Source: Halorussus rarus
GTDB taxonomy: Archaea > Halobacteriota > Halobacteria > Halobacteriales > Haladaptataceae
Assembly (NCBI RefSeq): GCF_003369835.1
Contig: NZ_QPMJ01000001.1
Location: forward strand, 124,001-188,000
Direction: 5' to 3'
DNA length: 64,000 bases
The position numbers were made by a program, and so were the translations under genes. Below, piece after piece: positions 7,421-16,200 of the stretch. Below the pieces are notes generated by a model. It had not been told where the DNA came from. It was given only the letters and a program-made list of their open reading frames with translations, and ran no database searches. Numbering within the stretch: position 1 is the first letter of the stretch; every line of letters begins with the position of its first letter.

Positions 7421-7460
7421 CTGACCGACCGACATCGACCGACATCGACCGCAACCGACC
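7421..7460. repeat. Period-10 degenerate tandem repeat between dsrE and the second MBL gene
   Basis: Four consecutive 10-mers end in cgacc: ctgaccgacc, gacatcgacc, gacatcgacc, gcaaccgacc. The two middle copies are identical. They sit in the 136-nt gap upstream of the rhodanese/MBL gene at 7537. Confidence 0.5.
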
Positions 7461-7536
7461 GCCGCGTCGCGGTCTTGCACTGTTTTCACAGCGGCAATCA
7501 GGATTAAGGCCGCGGGCGCCGAGAGTCCCCGACGAG

Positions 7537-8682
7537 ATGCCAGCGAAAGTGACCCCTCGACGGTTGGCCGACATGCTCGACACCGGCGAGGAGTTCGTCC
7601 TCCTCGACACCCGCGGCGACGAGAGCTACGACTCCTGGCACGTCCGGGGCGCCGAGCAGTTCCCGTTCGACGCCGAAGAGGACCTGACCGACGACCGAAA
7701 GGCCGAACTCGACGACCTGCTGGACGGCCAGGACGAGATCGTGACCATCTGTGCGAAGGGTATCACCTCCGACCACTTCGCCGAGGAGTTGAGCGAGGCG
7801 GGATACGACGACGTGGCGGTCGTCACCGGCGGCATGGAGGCCTGGAGCCAGGTGTACGACGCGGTGCCCGTGGAGACCGACGGACCCGCCGAGATCGTGC
7901 AGGTCCAGCGCCGCGCGAAGGGGTGTCTGGGCTACCTCGTCGCCGACCCCGGGGCGGGCGAGGCGGCGGTCGTGGACGCCACCCGCCACGCCGCGGAGTT
8001 CCGCGCGGCGGCCGACGAGCGCGACTGGGAGATCACCCGCGTCCTCGACACCCACGTCCACGCCGATCACGTCTCGGGCGGCCGGGACCTCGCGGCGGAA
8101 CTCGGCGTTCCCTACCACCTGAGCGAGGCCGCCCGCGAGCGCGACGTGGCCTACGACTTCGCGCCCCTCGACCGCAACGAGGTGGTCGAGGTCGGTGACG
8201 TCCAGCTCAAGGCGCTCCGCGCGCCGGGCCACACCACCGAGTCGGTCAACCTGCTCGTGAACCGGGAGGCAGTTCTGACCGCCGACACCCTCCACGTCGG
8301 GTCGGTCGGCCGGACCGAACTGGAGTTCGGCGACGAGGACGCCGCGGAGGGCGCCCGGATGCAGTACGAGTCGCTCCACCGCACGATCCTGGCCGAGCCG
8401 GACGACCTCGCGGTCCTGCCGGGTCACGTCGAGGTCACCGGCGACGGCGAGTTCGCCTACGGGCGACCGGGCGAGCCGGTGCGCGCGACGGTCGGCGAGG
8501 CCAGAACCGCCTTCGACCTGCTCCGGGCGAGCGAGGACGAGTTCGTCGAGCGCCTGACGGCGGGCGACCGGGAGAAGCCGCCGAACTTCGAGCGGATTAT
8601 CGCGGTCAACCGCGGCGCCGAGGACGTGCCGATGGACGAAGCGACCGAACTGGAGCTGGGGCCGAACAACTGCTCTGCGTAA
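7537..8682 (+). CDS. Second rhodanese-metallo-beta-lactamase fusion protein
   Basis: A 381-residue paralogue of the 5037-6281 protein with the same order: rhodanese domain first (Cys 72 in TICAKGITSD), then a metallo-beta-lactamase domain with THVHADHVSGG (about 172-182), RAPGHTTESVN and VLPGHVEV. Both paralogues end with ELELGPNNC followed by Ser/Ala residues, so the C-terminal cysteine is conserved and may be functional. It lacks the insertion after the metal motif, which supports insertion in the other copy. Probable role: persulfide oxidation or sulfane-sulfur transfer in the cytoplasm. GATTAAGG at about 7502 may be its TATA box. Confidence 0.85.
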   Translation: MPAKVTPRRLADMLDTGEEFVLLDTRGDESYDSWHVRGAEQFPFDAEEDLTDDRKAELDDLLDGQDEIVTICAKGITSDHFAEELSEAGYDDVAVVTGGMEAWSQVYDAVPVETDGPAEIVQVQRRAKGCLGYLVADPGAGEAAVVDATRHAAEFRAAADERDWEITRVLDTHVHADHVSGGRDLAAELGVPYHLSEAARERDVAYDFAPLDRNEVVEVGDVQLKALRAPGHTTESVNLLVNREAVLTADTLHVGSVGRTELEFGDEDAAEGARMQYESLHRTILAEPDDLAVLPGHVEVTGDGEFAYGRPGEPVRATVGEARTAFDLLRASEDEFVERLTAGDREKPPNFERIIAVNRGAEDVPMDEATELELGPNNCSA

Positions 8683-8885
8683 CGCAGTCAGACGCCCTTT
8701 CGAGTAGGTGACTCGCCGTTTTCGCCCCGTCCACTCGGTCGTCCGGAGTCCCGGTGCTAACCGAAGATAAATTTGATACTGCTATATCGAATATCCGTCA
8801 TCGGACCGTTCCGTCTCCCCCTACGACCTTCCTCGAACAGCCCGGACGCGAGCTAGTATGCCCGGAATCGGACGTTTCGGTCGAT

Positions 8886-9779
8886 TCACCGGAACAGCAG
8901 GTCGAGCTGGTGGGCGACGTACACCAGTTCCGCGTCGTCGATCTGGTCGCGTCGCTCGACTGCCCACTCGGTCAGCCGCCGGTCCGGCACCGCGGCCTCA
9001 GCGCGAACTGCGCGCTCGATCAGTGCGACGATGCAACGCAGGAAGTAGCGCTCGTCGGCGGGATACCCCCCGTCGCGCGGCCGGACCACCCAGTCGGAGC
9101 CGCCGGCCGCGAGGACGCCCGCGCCCCCGGTCTCCTCCGCAGGTTCAGCATCTTCGGACGCGAGCGCGAGCAGGCGCCGGCCCGCCTCGCTCTCGCCCGA
9201 GGCGTCGAGGTGGCGGTGGAACGCGTCGAACAGTTCTTCTTCGAAGCCGGGGTCGGCGGACGGCTCGAACGCGGTCTCGCCGTCGTAGGTGATAGGACAG
9301 TACGCCAGGCCGTCGGGTGCCAGCGCGTCCCGGAACGCCGCGAGCGCGTCGGCCGGGTCCACCAGGTCGACGAAGGCGTGGGCGACCACGAGGTCGGCCG
9401 GCTCGTCGAGCGACGCGAGGAACTCGAAGGCGTCGGCGGTCCGGAACGCCACCTCGACCCGCCGGTGCCCTCGCGAGCAGACGAATCGGTCGCCTGCGCG
9501 CCGGATCGCATAGCCGAGCGCGGCGGCGCGCGCGGGCAGGCGCTCGCGCGCGGCCGCGACGTTTCGTTCTTCGATGTCGACCGCGGTGTAGCGCACGCGG
9601 TCGGGGGGCCACGACCGGGCGAGCAGTCGGGTGACCGCCGACCCGGTGCCTGCGCCCACCTCGACCGCGCGGAGTCGGTCGCGGTCCCGGAGTTCCTCGG
9701 CGAGGCGAGTCTCGACGCGCCGGTTCAGCGCCCGGTCGTCGACGCTCCGTTTCGCGGAGAGGTACCGCCGGAAGTTCAC
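8886..9779 (-). CDS. Class I SAM-dependent methyltransferase of the pterin/GT4 cluster
   Basis: A 297-residue protein with the SAM-binding motif VEVGAGTGSAV (about 39-49), an acidic strand end YTAVDIEE and a post-motif DLVVAHAFVDLVDP. The C-terminal third is Arg/Ala-rich and unlike well-known subfamilies. Its start overlaps the stop of the glycosyltransferase by 4 nt, so both are co-translated. The substrate is unknown; the neighbours suggest a glycosylated or pterin-like small molecule. It is the last gene of the cluster. Confidence 0.8.
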   Translation of the reverse strand: MNFRRYLSAKRSVDDRALNRRVETRLAEELRDRDRLRAVEVGAGTGSAVTRLLARSWPPDRVRYTAVDIEERNVAAARERLPARAAALGYAIRRAGDRFVCSRGHRRVEVAFRTADAFEFLASLDEPADLVVAHAFVDLVDPADALAAFRDALAPDGLAYCPITYDGETAFEPSADPGFEEELFDAFHRHLDASGESEAGRRLLALASEDAEPAEETGGAGVLAAGGSDWVVRPRDGGYPADERYFLRCIVALIERAVRAEAAVPDRRLTEWAVERRDQIDDAELVYVAHQLDLLFR

Positions 9780-10879
9780 TGTCGGGCCTCCTCCCCGGGT
9801 CGGCCGGGTTGCGGCGTCGATTCCCGCCCCTCGGCGACTGCTTCGAGGAAGCGCCGGGCCTTCCCCATCGACTCGTCCCAGCTCGGGTGGCGCTCAAACC
9901 GGCGGCGGGCGGCGATCCCCATCTCGCGCAGGCGCTCGCGGTCGACCAGGACGGTCTCGACCGCCTCGGCGACCGCCGCGGCGTCGCCCGGCGGGACGAG
10001 GAACCCGTCCTCGCCGTGGGTGACGAGTTCGGGTGCGCCCCCGGCCGTCGTCGCGAGCGCGGGGAGGCCGAACGCCATCCCCTCCAGGTAGGCGACGCCG
10101 TAGCCCTCGACCCGCGAGGGGACCGCGAGCAGGTGGCTCTCCGCGAGTCGGTCGGCGAGCGCGTCGTCCGGGAGTCGTCCCTCGAACCGGACGCCGTCGG
10201 CGATGCCCAGGTTCCGGGCGCACTGGCGGGTCTCGCGGGCGTATTCCGAGTCGGCGGACTCGCTGCCGACGACCGACAGGTGCCAGTCGCCCGGCACGCG
10301 GGCGAGGCCGTCGAGCAGCACGTGGAGGCCCTTCCGCGGGACGAGGTTGCCGACGAAGCAGATTCTGAGTGATTCGCGTTCGGCCCGCGCCGCGATTGCG
10401 TCCGCGTCTACGTCGGGGTCAAACCGATCGCCGGCGGGCCGGACGACCGCCGACGGACGGGGTCCCGCGAGTCGCTCGGCGTCGCGTCGGGTCGCCTCGC
10501 TGGCGTAGATCGCGGCGTCGACGCTCCGGAGGTAGCGCCGCTCGACCGCGCGGTAGACCGGCTGCTGCCACGCGGGCCACCGCTCGCTGCTCCGGAGGTG
10601 GTGGACGACGGCCACGACCGGCGCGTCGACCGCTCGATTGTGGCCGATTAGCGAGGGGTGGCAGAGCTCGTCCTCGACCAGCAGGTCGAACCCACGGAGC
10701 CGGCGGCGGACTCGCGGGTCGAGACTGTCGGCGAGCGCGCGCGGGTAGTCGCGCCACGGGAGCGAGACCTCCGAGACGCGGTGGCCGGCCGCCCGGAGCG
10801 CGGTCGCGAGCTTCCGGTCGTAGAGGAAGCCGCCGCTGGTGGTCTCGAGGTCGCCGTAGACCACCAGGCCGACGCGCAT
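9776..10879 (-). CDS. GT4-family glycosyltransferase
   Basis: A 367-residue GT-B protein. The N-terminal half has the acceptor-side Rossmann fold (MRVGLVVYGDLETTSGGF). The C-terminal half carries FVGNLVPRKGLHVLLDG and the GT4 signature EGYGVAYLEGMAFGLP with the two glutamates spaced by seven residues, followed by GGAPELV. It has no membrane segment or signal peptide, so it is cytoplasmic. It lies 9 nt after the pterin-synthase-like gene and overlaps the methyltransferase. Donor and acceptor are unknown; the context argues for a soluble metabolite rather than a cell-surface polymer. Confidence 0.88.
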   Translation of the reverse strand: MRVGLVVYGDLETTSGGFLYDRKLATALRAAGHRVSEVSLPWRDYPRALADSLDPRVRRRLRGFDLLVEDELCHPSLIGHNRAVDAPVVAVVHHLRSSERWPAWQQPVYRAVERRYLRSVDAAIYASEATRRDAERLAGPRPSAVVRPAGDRFDPDVDADAIAARAERESLRICFVGNLVPRKGLHVLLDGLARVPGDWHLSVVGSESADSEYARETRQCARNLGIADGVRFEGRLPDDALADRLAESHLLAVPSRVEGYGVAYLEGMAFGLPALATTAGGAPELVTHGEDGFLVPPGDAAAVAEAVETVLVDRERLREMGIAARRRFERHPSWDESMGKARRFLEAVAEGRESTPQPGRPGEEARQ

Positions 10880-10888
10880 GGCGGCCGG

Positions 10889-11266
10889 TCAGACCTCCCG
10901 CCGGTGGGACGCCCGCGCCACGTCGTCCTCCCGGAGTTCGACCGTCAGCGACTCGACCTCGGGGGCGTCGAGGCCGTCCCAGAACCGCCGGCCGAAGACG
11001 CGCGCGAAGTGTTCGAGGCTGGGGTTGAGCCCCTCGAACGCCGGCAGGTCGTTGAGCGTCTCGTCCCGGTAGCGGTCGACCGCGGCGTCGACGCGCTCCT
11101 CGACGGCGTCGATGTCCGCGAGGTAACCGTACTCGTTCAGGTCCCCTCCTTCTAGACGGACCTCCGCTGTGTAGTGGTGGGAGTGGAGGTCGCCCTCGGG
11201 ACCGGGGTCGGGGACCGTCAGGAAGTGCTGGGCCACGAAGCTGCGCCGGACCGTGACGGTGTACAT
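10889..11266 (-). CDS. 6-pyruvoyl-tetrahydropterin synthase / 6-carboxytetrahydropterin synthase homologue
   Basis: A 125-residue T-fold enzyme, MYTVTVRRSFVAQHFL. The zinc ligands are visible as H14 and the LHSHHY motif (about 27-32). The usual catalytic cysteine a few residues before the second histidine pair is absent; PGPEGD stands there, with a glutamate that could take its role as in PTPS-III enzymes. QueD makes carboxytetrahydropterin for queuosine and archaeosine; PTPS-III forms hydroxymethyl-dihydropterin. Linkage to a glycosyltransferase and a methyltransferase rather than to queC/queE argues for a different pterin product. This is inference. Confidence 0.82.
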   Translation of the reverse strand: MYTVTVRRSFVAQHFLTVPDPGPEGDLHSHHYTAEVRLEGGDLNEYGYLADIDAVEERVDAAVDRYRDETLNDLPAFEGLNPSLEHFARVFGRRFWDGLDAPEVESLTVELREDDVARASHRREV

Positions 11267-11381
11267 TCCACTACCGACACGACCGCTACCGGCTTGAAAG
11301 TCGGGGCCGGGTTCGAGGCGGACTCTCCGCGAAACGAATCCCGATTCTCGGCGACGGTGCGGCCGCGACCGGAGCGAAAAT

Positions 11382-12416
11382 TCAGTACCGGAAGGTCACG
11401 CCGAGCGCCTCCCCGGGATTCTCGTCGAGCAGGGCGTACGCCTCGTCGGCTGCTCCGACGTCGAACTCGTGGGTCACGAACCGCTCGGGGTCGAGGTCCC
11501 GGAGCCGGTCCCACGCCACCGCCAACCGGCGGTCCTTCGACCACCGCCCCCGGAGCGCCGGGTCGATGGTGCTGACCTGGCTGCTCTCGATGCTGATTCG
11601 GCTCCGGTGGAACCGCCCGCCGAGGTCCAGCTCCGCGGGTTTGGTGCCGTACCACGACCCGACCACCACCCGGCCGTCGTAGCCGGTCGCCGCGACGGCG
11701 TCGTCCAGCGCCTCGGGGGCGCCCGAGAGCTCGTAGGTCAGGTCCGCGCCGGCGAACTCGTCGCCCAATCGCTCCCGGAGCCGGTCGCCGACGTCGGCGT
11801 CGACTTCAGCCGCTCCGGCCGGGTCGAGCGCGGCGTCGGCGCCGAGTTCCAGCGACCGCTCGCGCCGGGCGGGGTGGCGGTCGACCGTCGCCAGGGCGGC
11901 CAGCGGGCAATCGGCCAGCAGCGCGGTGGTCAGCAGGCCGACCACGCCCTGGCCGAACACCGCCGCGCGCTCGCCGAGTCGCGGCGCGCCGTCCTGCACG
12001 AGGTTCACCGCGGTCTCGACGTTCGGCAGGAACGTCGCCGCCGCCGCCGAGCAGTCGTCGGGCACGGCCACCACGTCGTCGACCGACGCGCAGAAGCGGC
12101 TCTCGTGGGGATTGAACGCGAGTACGCGACGGTCGGCCCACGAAGCGTCGACGTCCGGTCCGGTCGCAGTCACCCGGCCGACGACCGCGTAACCGTACCG
12201 GAGCGGGAACTCGAACTCCTCGGAGAGAGCGTCGATGGTCGCGTCGGCGGCCATCCCGGTCGGCACCTCGCCGCGGTAGACCAGCAGTTCGGTGCCGGGG
12301 CTGACCGCCGAGCGCTCGGCCCGGACCCGGACCTCCCCCTCGCCGGGGTCGTCCACCTCGCGCTCGCGCACCTCGACCTCGCCGTCCCCCGTGAAGTAGA
12401 CCGACCGTGCTGACAT
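11382..12416 (-). CDS. MDR-family dehydrogenase lacking the zinc site (BchC-like)
   Basis: A 344-residue medium-chain dehydrogenase/reductase. The N-terminal GroES-like domain contains SAVSPGTELLVYRG where zinc alcohol dehydrogenases have their catalytic cysteine, and RYGYAVVG where they have GHE. Both catalytic zinc ligands are therefore missing. The nucleotide-binding motif is FGQGVVGLL (about 154-162). This pattern resembles BchC-type and related zinc-independent members. A TATA-like ATCATAAGTC (minus strand, about 12468-12477) lies upstream. First gene of the cluster, 115 nt before the pterin-synthase homologue; it probably oxidises or reduces the same small molecule. Confidence 0.78.
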   Translation of the reverse strand: MSARSVYFTGDGEVEVREREVDDPGEGEVRVRAERSAVSPGTELLVYRGEVPTGMAADATIDALSEEFEFPLRYGYAVVGRVTATGPDVDASWADRRVLAFNPHESRFCASVDDVVAVPDDCSAAAATFLPNVETAVNLVQDGAPRLGERAAVFGQGVVGLLTTALLADCPLAALATVDRHPARRERSLELGADAALDPAGAAEVDADVGDRLRERLGDEFAGADLTYELSGAPEALDDAVAATGYDGRVVVGSWYGTKPAELDLGGRFHRSRISIESSQVSTIDPALRGRWSKDRRLAVAWDRLRDLDPERFVTHEFDVGAADEAYALLDENPGEALGVTFRY

Positions 12417-12497
12417 GCTCCCCGTCCCGACGGCTCGGCACCGTCCGCCCGGGCTACGACAGGTCGACTTATGATTCTTTGCCCGAAAACAGCCGAC

Positions 12498-13097
12498 TCA
12501 GTCCGACTCCCCGCCGAGGAGCTCTCGGACCGCCCCGCAGACCCGCTGGGCCAGCGGCCGGAGCACCCGGTTCGCGCCGACGCCGAGGTAGGCCCGGGGC
12601 GGCGAGAATTCGTGGTCGGCCGACCGCGCCCGGAGAGCCAGCGCCACCGCGCGGTGGTTGCCGTCGGCCAGGAACCGGGGGACGCAGCCCTCCCTCGTCG
12701 AGACCACCAGCGGTCCCTCGGGCATCTCGTCGACGAAGTCCACGACGGTCCCGACGTCGGCGCCGGTCTCGGCCGCCAGCGCGTCGGGGTCGCCGCGGAC
12801 GATGCGGTCGGCCGCGCCCCGGACCGTGCCGTCGGGCGAGAGCGCGCGCCACCGGAGGTTCTGCGGCCCTTCGACCACCTCCAACGACTCGACCGCCTCG
12901 CGGTCGAGGGTCGTCTCGCGCCACCGGACCGGCGCGTCCCGCCAGACGAACGCGGCCGCGCCGGGCTTGCGCTCCAGCAGCTCGTCGAGCGCCTCCCGCT
13001 CGGACAGCGAGTCGACGGGGAACCACTCGGCGTCGGGCTTGCTCCGCTCGACCCGGAGCCACTCGCGGAGCACCTCGTCCTGGGGTACGCGGCGCAT
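12498..13097 (-). CDS. Haloarchaeal protein with ParB-like DGNHR motif
   Basis: A 199-residue acidic soluble protein. The only motif I recognise is VPRFLADGNHRAVALALRA (about 155-173), which resembles the DGxHR motif of ParB/Srx-like nuclease folds, where the His-Arg pair contacts phosphate. Nearby VVDFVDEMPEGPLVVSTREG could be the preceding strand-helix. The start MRRVPQDEVLREWL at 13097 was preferred because the codons upstream are Ser/Thr/Arg-rich and overlap the preceding gene. It follows the 71-residue gene by 25 nt on the same strand. Function unknown. Confidence 0.6.
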   Translation of the reverse strand: MRRVPQDEVLREWLRVERSKPDAEWFPVDSLSEREALDELLERKPGAAAFVWRDAPVRWRETTLDREAVESLEVVEGPQNLRWRALSPDGTVRGAADRIVRGDPDALAAETGADVGTVVDFVDEMPEGPLVVSTREGCVPRFLADGNHRAVALALRARSADHEFSPPRAYLGVGANRVLRPLAQRVCGAVRELLGGESD

Positions 13098-13122
13098 CGA
13101 CGGCGCTACGCCGCCCAGCCAC

Positions 13123-13338
13123 TCAACTCCCCGGTTCGTCGGTCGCCCGGTCGTCGCCGTCCTCCCCGAGCAGGTCGTGGATGTCCTCCTCGTCGAGGAG
13201 GTCGACGAGATTCTCGCCGTCATCCCACTCCCGGCGCTCCTCGTCGGTCAGCCAGTTCGACGGCTCGGTACCTTCCGTCTCCATCGCGGCTTCGAGCTTC
13301 TCGTCGAGGTCCTCGGGGTCGTACCCACCCACCGGCAT
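13123..13338 (-). CDS. Small acidic haloarchaeal protein
   Basis: A 71-residue, very acidic protein, MPVGGYDPEDLDEKLEAAME..., with NWLTDEERREWDDGENLVDLLDEEDIHDLLGEDGD in its second half. No membrane segment or cysteine is present. The ATG at 13338 has a TATA-like CATAAGGC about 25 nt upstream (minus strand, around 13362), consistent with a leaderless mRNA, so I reject longer starts. It precedes the DGNHR protein by 25 nt. I do not recognise a family; an acidic adaptor or inhibitor is possible but unsupported. Confidence 0.6.
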   Translation of the reverse strand: MPVGGYDPEDLDEKLEAAMETEGTEPSNWLTDEERREWDDGENLVDLLDEEDIHDLLGEDGDDRATDEPGS

Positions 13339-13656
13339 GGGTCCGCGTACGCTTCGGCCCGCCTTATGCTCCGGGGCCGACCGGCTCGTCAGAGAGACCG
13401 GCTGTCCGAGGTACCGGATTGGCGTGCGTGCCGGCTGACCGTGGAGTCCGCCGGAACCGCTCCGAGGGCGGGAACTAGCGGCTCCTGCGCCCGTTCCCGT
13501 AGAAATTGCACGTTTTACATCTGTAACCCGCGCGCTTCTCCGTTGCCCGGACCTGAGATGTCGGATTCGAGACCGGACGACGATTTGATATAGCACTGAT
13601 TCATTCATCAGTTCGAGGCGAAACCGACAAACGCCCGGAACCCGACCTCACGAGCG
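13339..13656. other. Divergent non-coding region upstream of ncsA
   Basis: A 318-nt gap between divergent genes. It holds the minus-strand TATA-like CATAAGGC near 13362 and AT-rich patches at about 13500-13522 and 13579-13612 that may carry the ncsA promoter. No small ORF or RNA structure was convincing. Confidence 0.4.
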
Positions 13657-14628
13657 ATGGACTGCGACAAGTGCGACCGGGAGGCGGTGATGCACGCCGC
13701 CTACTCGGGACTGCATCTCTGCGAGGACCACTTCACCGCGTCGGTGGACAAGCGCGTCCGGCGGCGCGTCCGGGAGGACGACCTCGTGCCCGACGACGCC
13801 ACGCCCGAGAACCCCCAGACGTGGGTCGTCGGCCTCTCCGGCGGCAAGGACAGCGTGGTCCTCACCGACATCCTCCACCGGACCTTCGAGAAGGACCCCC
13901 GCATCGAACTGGTCGCGCTCACCGTCCACGAGGGCATCGAGGGGTACCGCGACGAGAGCGTCGACGCCTGCGTGGAGCTGACCGAGGAGCTGGGCATCCG
14001 CCACGAGCTGGTCACCTACGAGGAGGAGTTCGACGTCCGGATGGACGACGTCGTGGAGAAAGACCCCGAGGGGATGGCCGCGTGCGCCTACTGCGGCGTG
14101 TTCCGGCGGGACCTGTTGGAGTCCTACGCCGAGGAGTTCGGCGCCGACAAGCTGCTGACGGGTCACAACCTCGACGACGAGGCCGAGACCGCGCTGATGA
14201 ACTTCCTGGAGGGCGACGTCGCCCAGATCGCCAAGCACTTCGACGCGAGCCTCGGGGGGTTCGACGAGCGGGGCGAGCAGGACGACTTCGTTCCACGCGC
14301 CAAACCGCTCCGGGACGTCCCCGAGAAGGAGGTCGCGCTCTACGCTCACCTCAACGACCTCCCGGCCCACATCACCGAGTGCCCCCACGCCAGCGAGGCC
14401 TACCGCGGGGAGATCCAGGAGCTCATCCACGAACTCGAGGAGAACCACCCGGGGACCCGCCACTCCATCATGTCGGGCTACGAGGAGCTGGCGTCGCTGG
14501 CCGCCGAGCAGTTCGGCGCCCGCGAGGAGGGCGACACCGACCTGGGCGAGTGCGAGCGCTGCGGCGCCTCGACCACCCGCGACGTCTGCCGGAAGTGCTC
14601 GCTGCTCGACGCGATCCACGCGGCCTGA
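13657..14628 (+). CDS. ncsA: tRNA 2-thiolation protein NcsA (TtuA/Ncs6 family)
   Basis: A 323-residue PP-loop ATPase with SGGKDS at 61-66, which adenylates wobble uridine 34 for sulfur insertion. The N-terminal zinc finger is CDKCDREAV...LHLCEDH, the central cysteines are in ACAYCGVFRR (catalytic or iron-sulfur ligands) and in TECPHASEAY, and the C-terminal zinc ribbon is CERCGAS...CRKCSLL. In Haloferax the ubiquitin-like SAMP2 delivers the sulfur. Gene order facing ftsZ2 matches other haloarchaea. The sulfur cluster a few kilobases away may feed it but is not required to. Confidence 0.93.
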   Translation: MDCDKCDREAVMHAAYSGLHLCEDHFTASVDKRVRRRVREDDLVPDDATPENPQTWVVGLSGGKDSVVLTDILHRTFEKDPRIELVALTVHEGIEGYRDESVDACVELTEELGIRHELVTYEEEFDVRMDDVVEKDPEGMAACAYCGVFRRDLLESYAEEFGADKLLTGHNLDDEAETALMNFLEGDVAQIAKHFDASLGGFDERGEQDDFVPRAKPLRDVPEKEVALYAHLNDLPAHITECPHASEAYRGEIQELIHELEENHPGTRHSIMSGYEELASLAAEQFGAREEGDTDLGECERCGASTTRDVCRKCSLLDAIHAA

Positions 14629-14766
14629 CCCTTCGCGGCTCGACGACTGGGGACGCCGACGAACTGGTTCGACGTTCGGCGAGGATGCGTCGCTCGGTTG
14701 GTGACTGATTCAGCGCGACAAAAAGCGTATCGACGATTCGACGGTGAACCGGAATCGGACGGTCCG

Positions 14767-15990
14767 TCAGCGAATGACGTCGAGACCGTTGTTCTGCTCC
14801 ACCGGGTCCTGTCCGCCGTCGCTCTTGGCGCCCCACGAGTCGTCCGACTGCTCGGCGCTGTGGGTCTCGCCCGTCCCGCCGAGCTCCTCGACGTTCTGGC
14901 TGGCGTCGAACGACTGGGCGTCGACGTCGCCCATCTGCTGGCGCGACTTGTCGGCCTGCTTCTGGGTGCTCGGGCCGAGGACCTGGGCGCTCTGGACCCC
15001 GGTCATGATGGCCATGACCCGGACCTTGCCCTTGTAGTTGTCCTGGATGCGCGCGCCCCAGATGACGTTCGCGCTGGCCTCGAGGCGCTCGGTGATGTTG
15101 CTGGCGATGGACTCGGCCTCCTTGAGCGTGAGGTCCGGGCCGCCCGTGATGTGGACGAGGCCGCCGGAGGCCCCGCGGTAGTCCACGTCGAGCAGCGGGT
15201 GGTTCATCGCGTCGCGGACGACCTCCTCGGTCTTGTTCTTGTCCTGGGTCTCGCCGACCAGCATCACCGCGACTCCGCCCTGGTTCATGATCGAGGTCAT
15301 GTCGGCGTAGTCGAGGTTGATGAGCGAGGGCTGGGTGATCGTCTCGGAGATGCCCTTGACCGTCTCGGCGATGATCTGGTCCATCACCGAGAACGCCTTG
15401 CCGATGGGCAGGTTCGGGACGTAGTCCAGCAGCCGGTTGTTGTCGAGCACGATGATGGAGTCGGCCTCGTTGCGGAGCTTCTCGAGCCCCTCCTCGGCCT
15501 TCACCGTGCGCGCGCGCTCGACGTTGAACGGCGTCGAGACCATCCCGACGACGATTGCACCCTGCTCCTTGGCGATTTTCGAGACGACCGGCGCCGCGCC
15601 GGTGCCCGTGCCGCCGCCCATGCCTGCGGTGACGAACACGAGGTCCGCGTCGCCGAGTACCTCCTTGATGGTGCCCTGGGCCATCTCGGTCGCGCGCTCG
15701 CCCATCGAGGGGTCGCCGCCCGCGCCGAGCCCGTTGGTCAGGGACTTGCCGACCAGGATCTTGGTGTCGGCTTCGATCATCTTGAGGTGCTGCTTGTCGG
15801 TGTTGATGGCGACGGTGTCCGCCCCTTCGACGCCGATGTTGTAGAGCCGGTTGACGGTGTTGTTGCCGGCGCCGCCGCAGCCGACGATCACGATGCGGGG
15901 GTCGCCGAACTCGTCGCCGTTCGTGGACGCCTCCATCTCGCGGCTCTCTTGCTCGGCGTTCTCCAGCGCGTCCTGAACGATATCCTGCAT
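14767..15990 (-). CDS. ftsZ2: Cell division protein FtsZ2
   Basis: A 407-residue tubulin-fold GTPase. The N-terminal tail [15 protein letters not shown] is typical of archaeal FtsZ2. The T1 loop is [14 protein letters not shown] (about 36-49), the tubulin signature is GGGTGTG (125-131), and the synergy loop lies around [13 protein letters not shown] Gln/Ser/Asp-rich linker leads to the conserved C-terminal peptide NNGLDVIR. FtsZ2 acts with FtsZ1 and SepF at midcell and is the paralogue needed for constriction in Haloferax. It lies 3 nt behind cdrS, so the two are co-transcribed. Confidence 0.95.
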   Translation of the reverse strand: MQDIVQDALENAEQESREMEASTNGDEFGDPRIVIVGCGGAGNNTVNRLYNIGVEGADTVAINTDKQHLKMIEADTKILVGKSLTNGLGAGGDPSMGERATEMAQGTIKEVLGDADLVFVTAGMGGGTGTGAAPVVSKIAKEQGAIVVGMVSTPFNVERARTVKAEEGLEKLRNEADSIIVLDNNRLLDYVPNLPIGKAFSVMDQIIAETVKGISETITQPSLINLDYADMTSIMNQGGVAVMLVGETQDKNKTEEVVRDAMNHPLLDVDYRGASGGLVHITGGPDLTLKEAESIASNITERLEASANVIWGARIQDNYKGKVRVMAIMTGVQSAQVLGPSTQKQADKSRQQMGDVDAQSFDASQNVEELGGTGETHSAEQSDDSWGAKSDGGQDPVEQNNGLDVIR

Positions 15991-15993
15991 CGT

Positions 15994-16176
15994 TTACACC
16001 TTGGCCCACGACCGCTTGTTCGTCGTTTGCTCGGTCGTGCCCTCCTCGTGTTCGTTCAGCATATCTCGAACGGCCGCCCGGATCGCCTCGCTCCGGTTCG
16101 GGAACTCTCCCGTCTCGACCATCTGTTCGACCTCTTCTATCTGCTGCTTCGGAATGCGGAGTGTCACACGCTCCAT
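15994..16176 (-). CDS. cdrS: Ribbon-helix-helix cell division regulator CdrS
   Basis: A 60-residue ribbon-helix-helix protein. The beta-strand is [17 protein letters not shown], helix 1 continues to [22 protein letters not shown], and a polar tail ends KRSWAKV. Identity rests on location directly before ftsZ2 and on the length. In Halobacterium and Haloferax, CdrS co-regulates the cell-division gene set and is encoded with ftsZ2. It has a leader of about 130 nt containing GTAAGAC repeats. Confidence 0.93.
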   Translation of the reverse strand: MERVTLRIPKQQIEEVEQMVETGEFPNRSEAIRAAVRDMLNEHEEGTTEQTTNKRSWAKV

Positions 16177-16200
16177 GTTTCTGTAATTCCCCTGTTGTTA

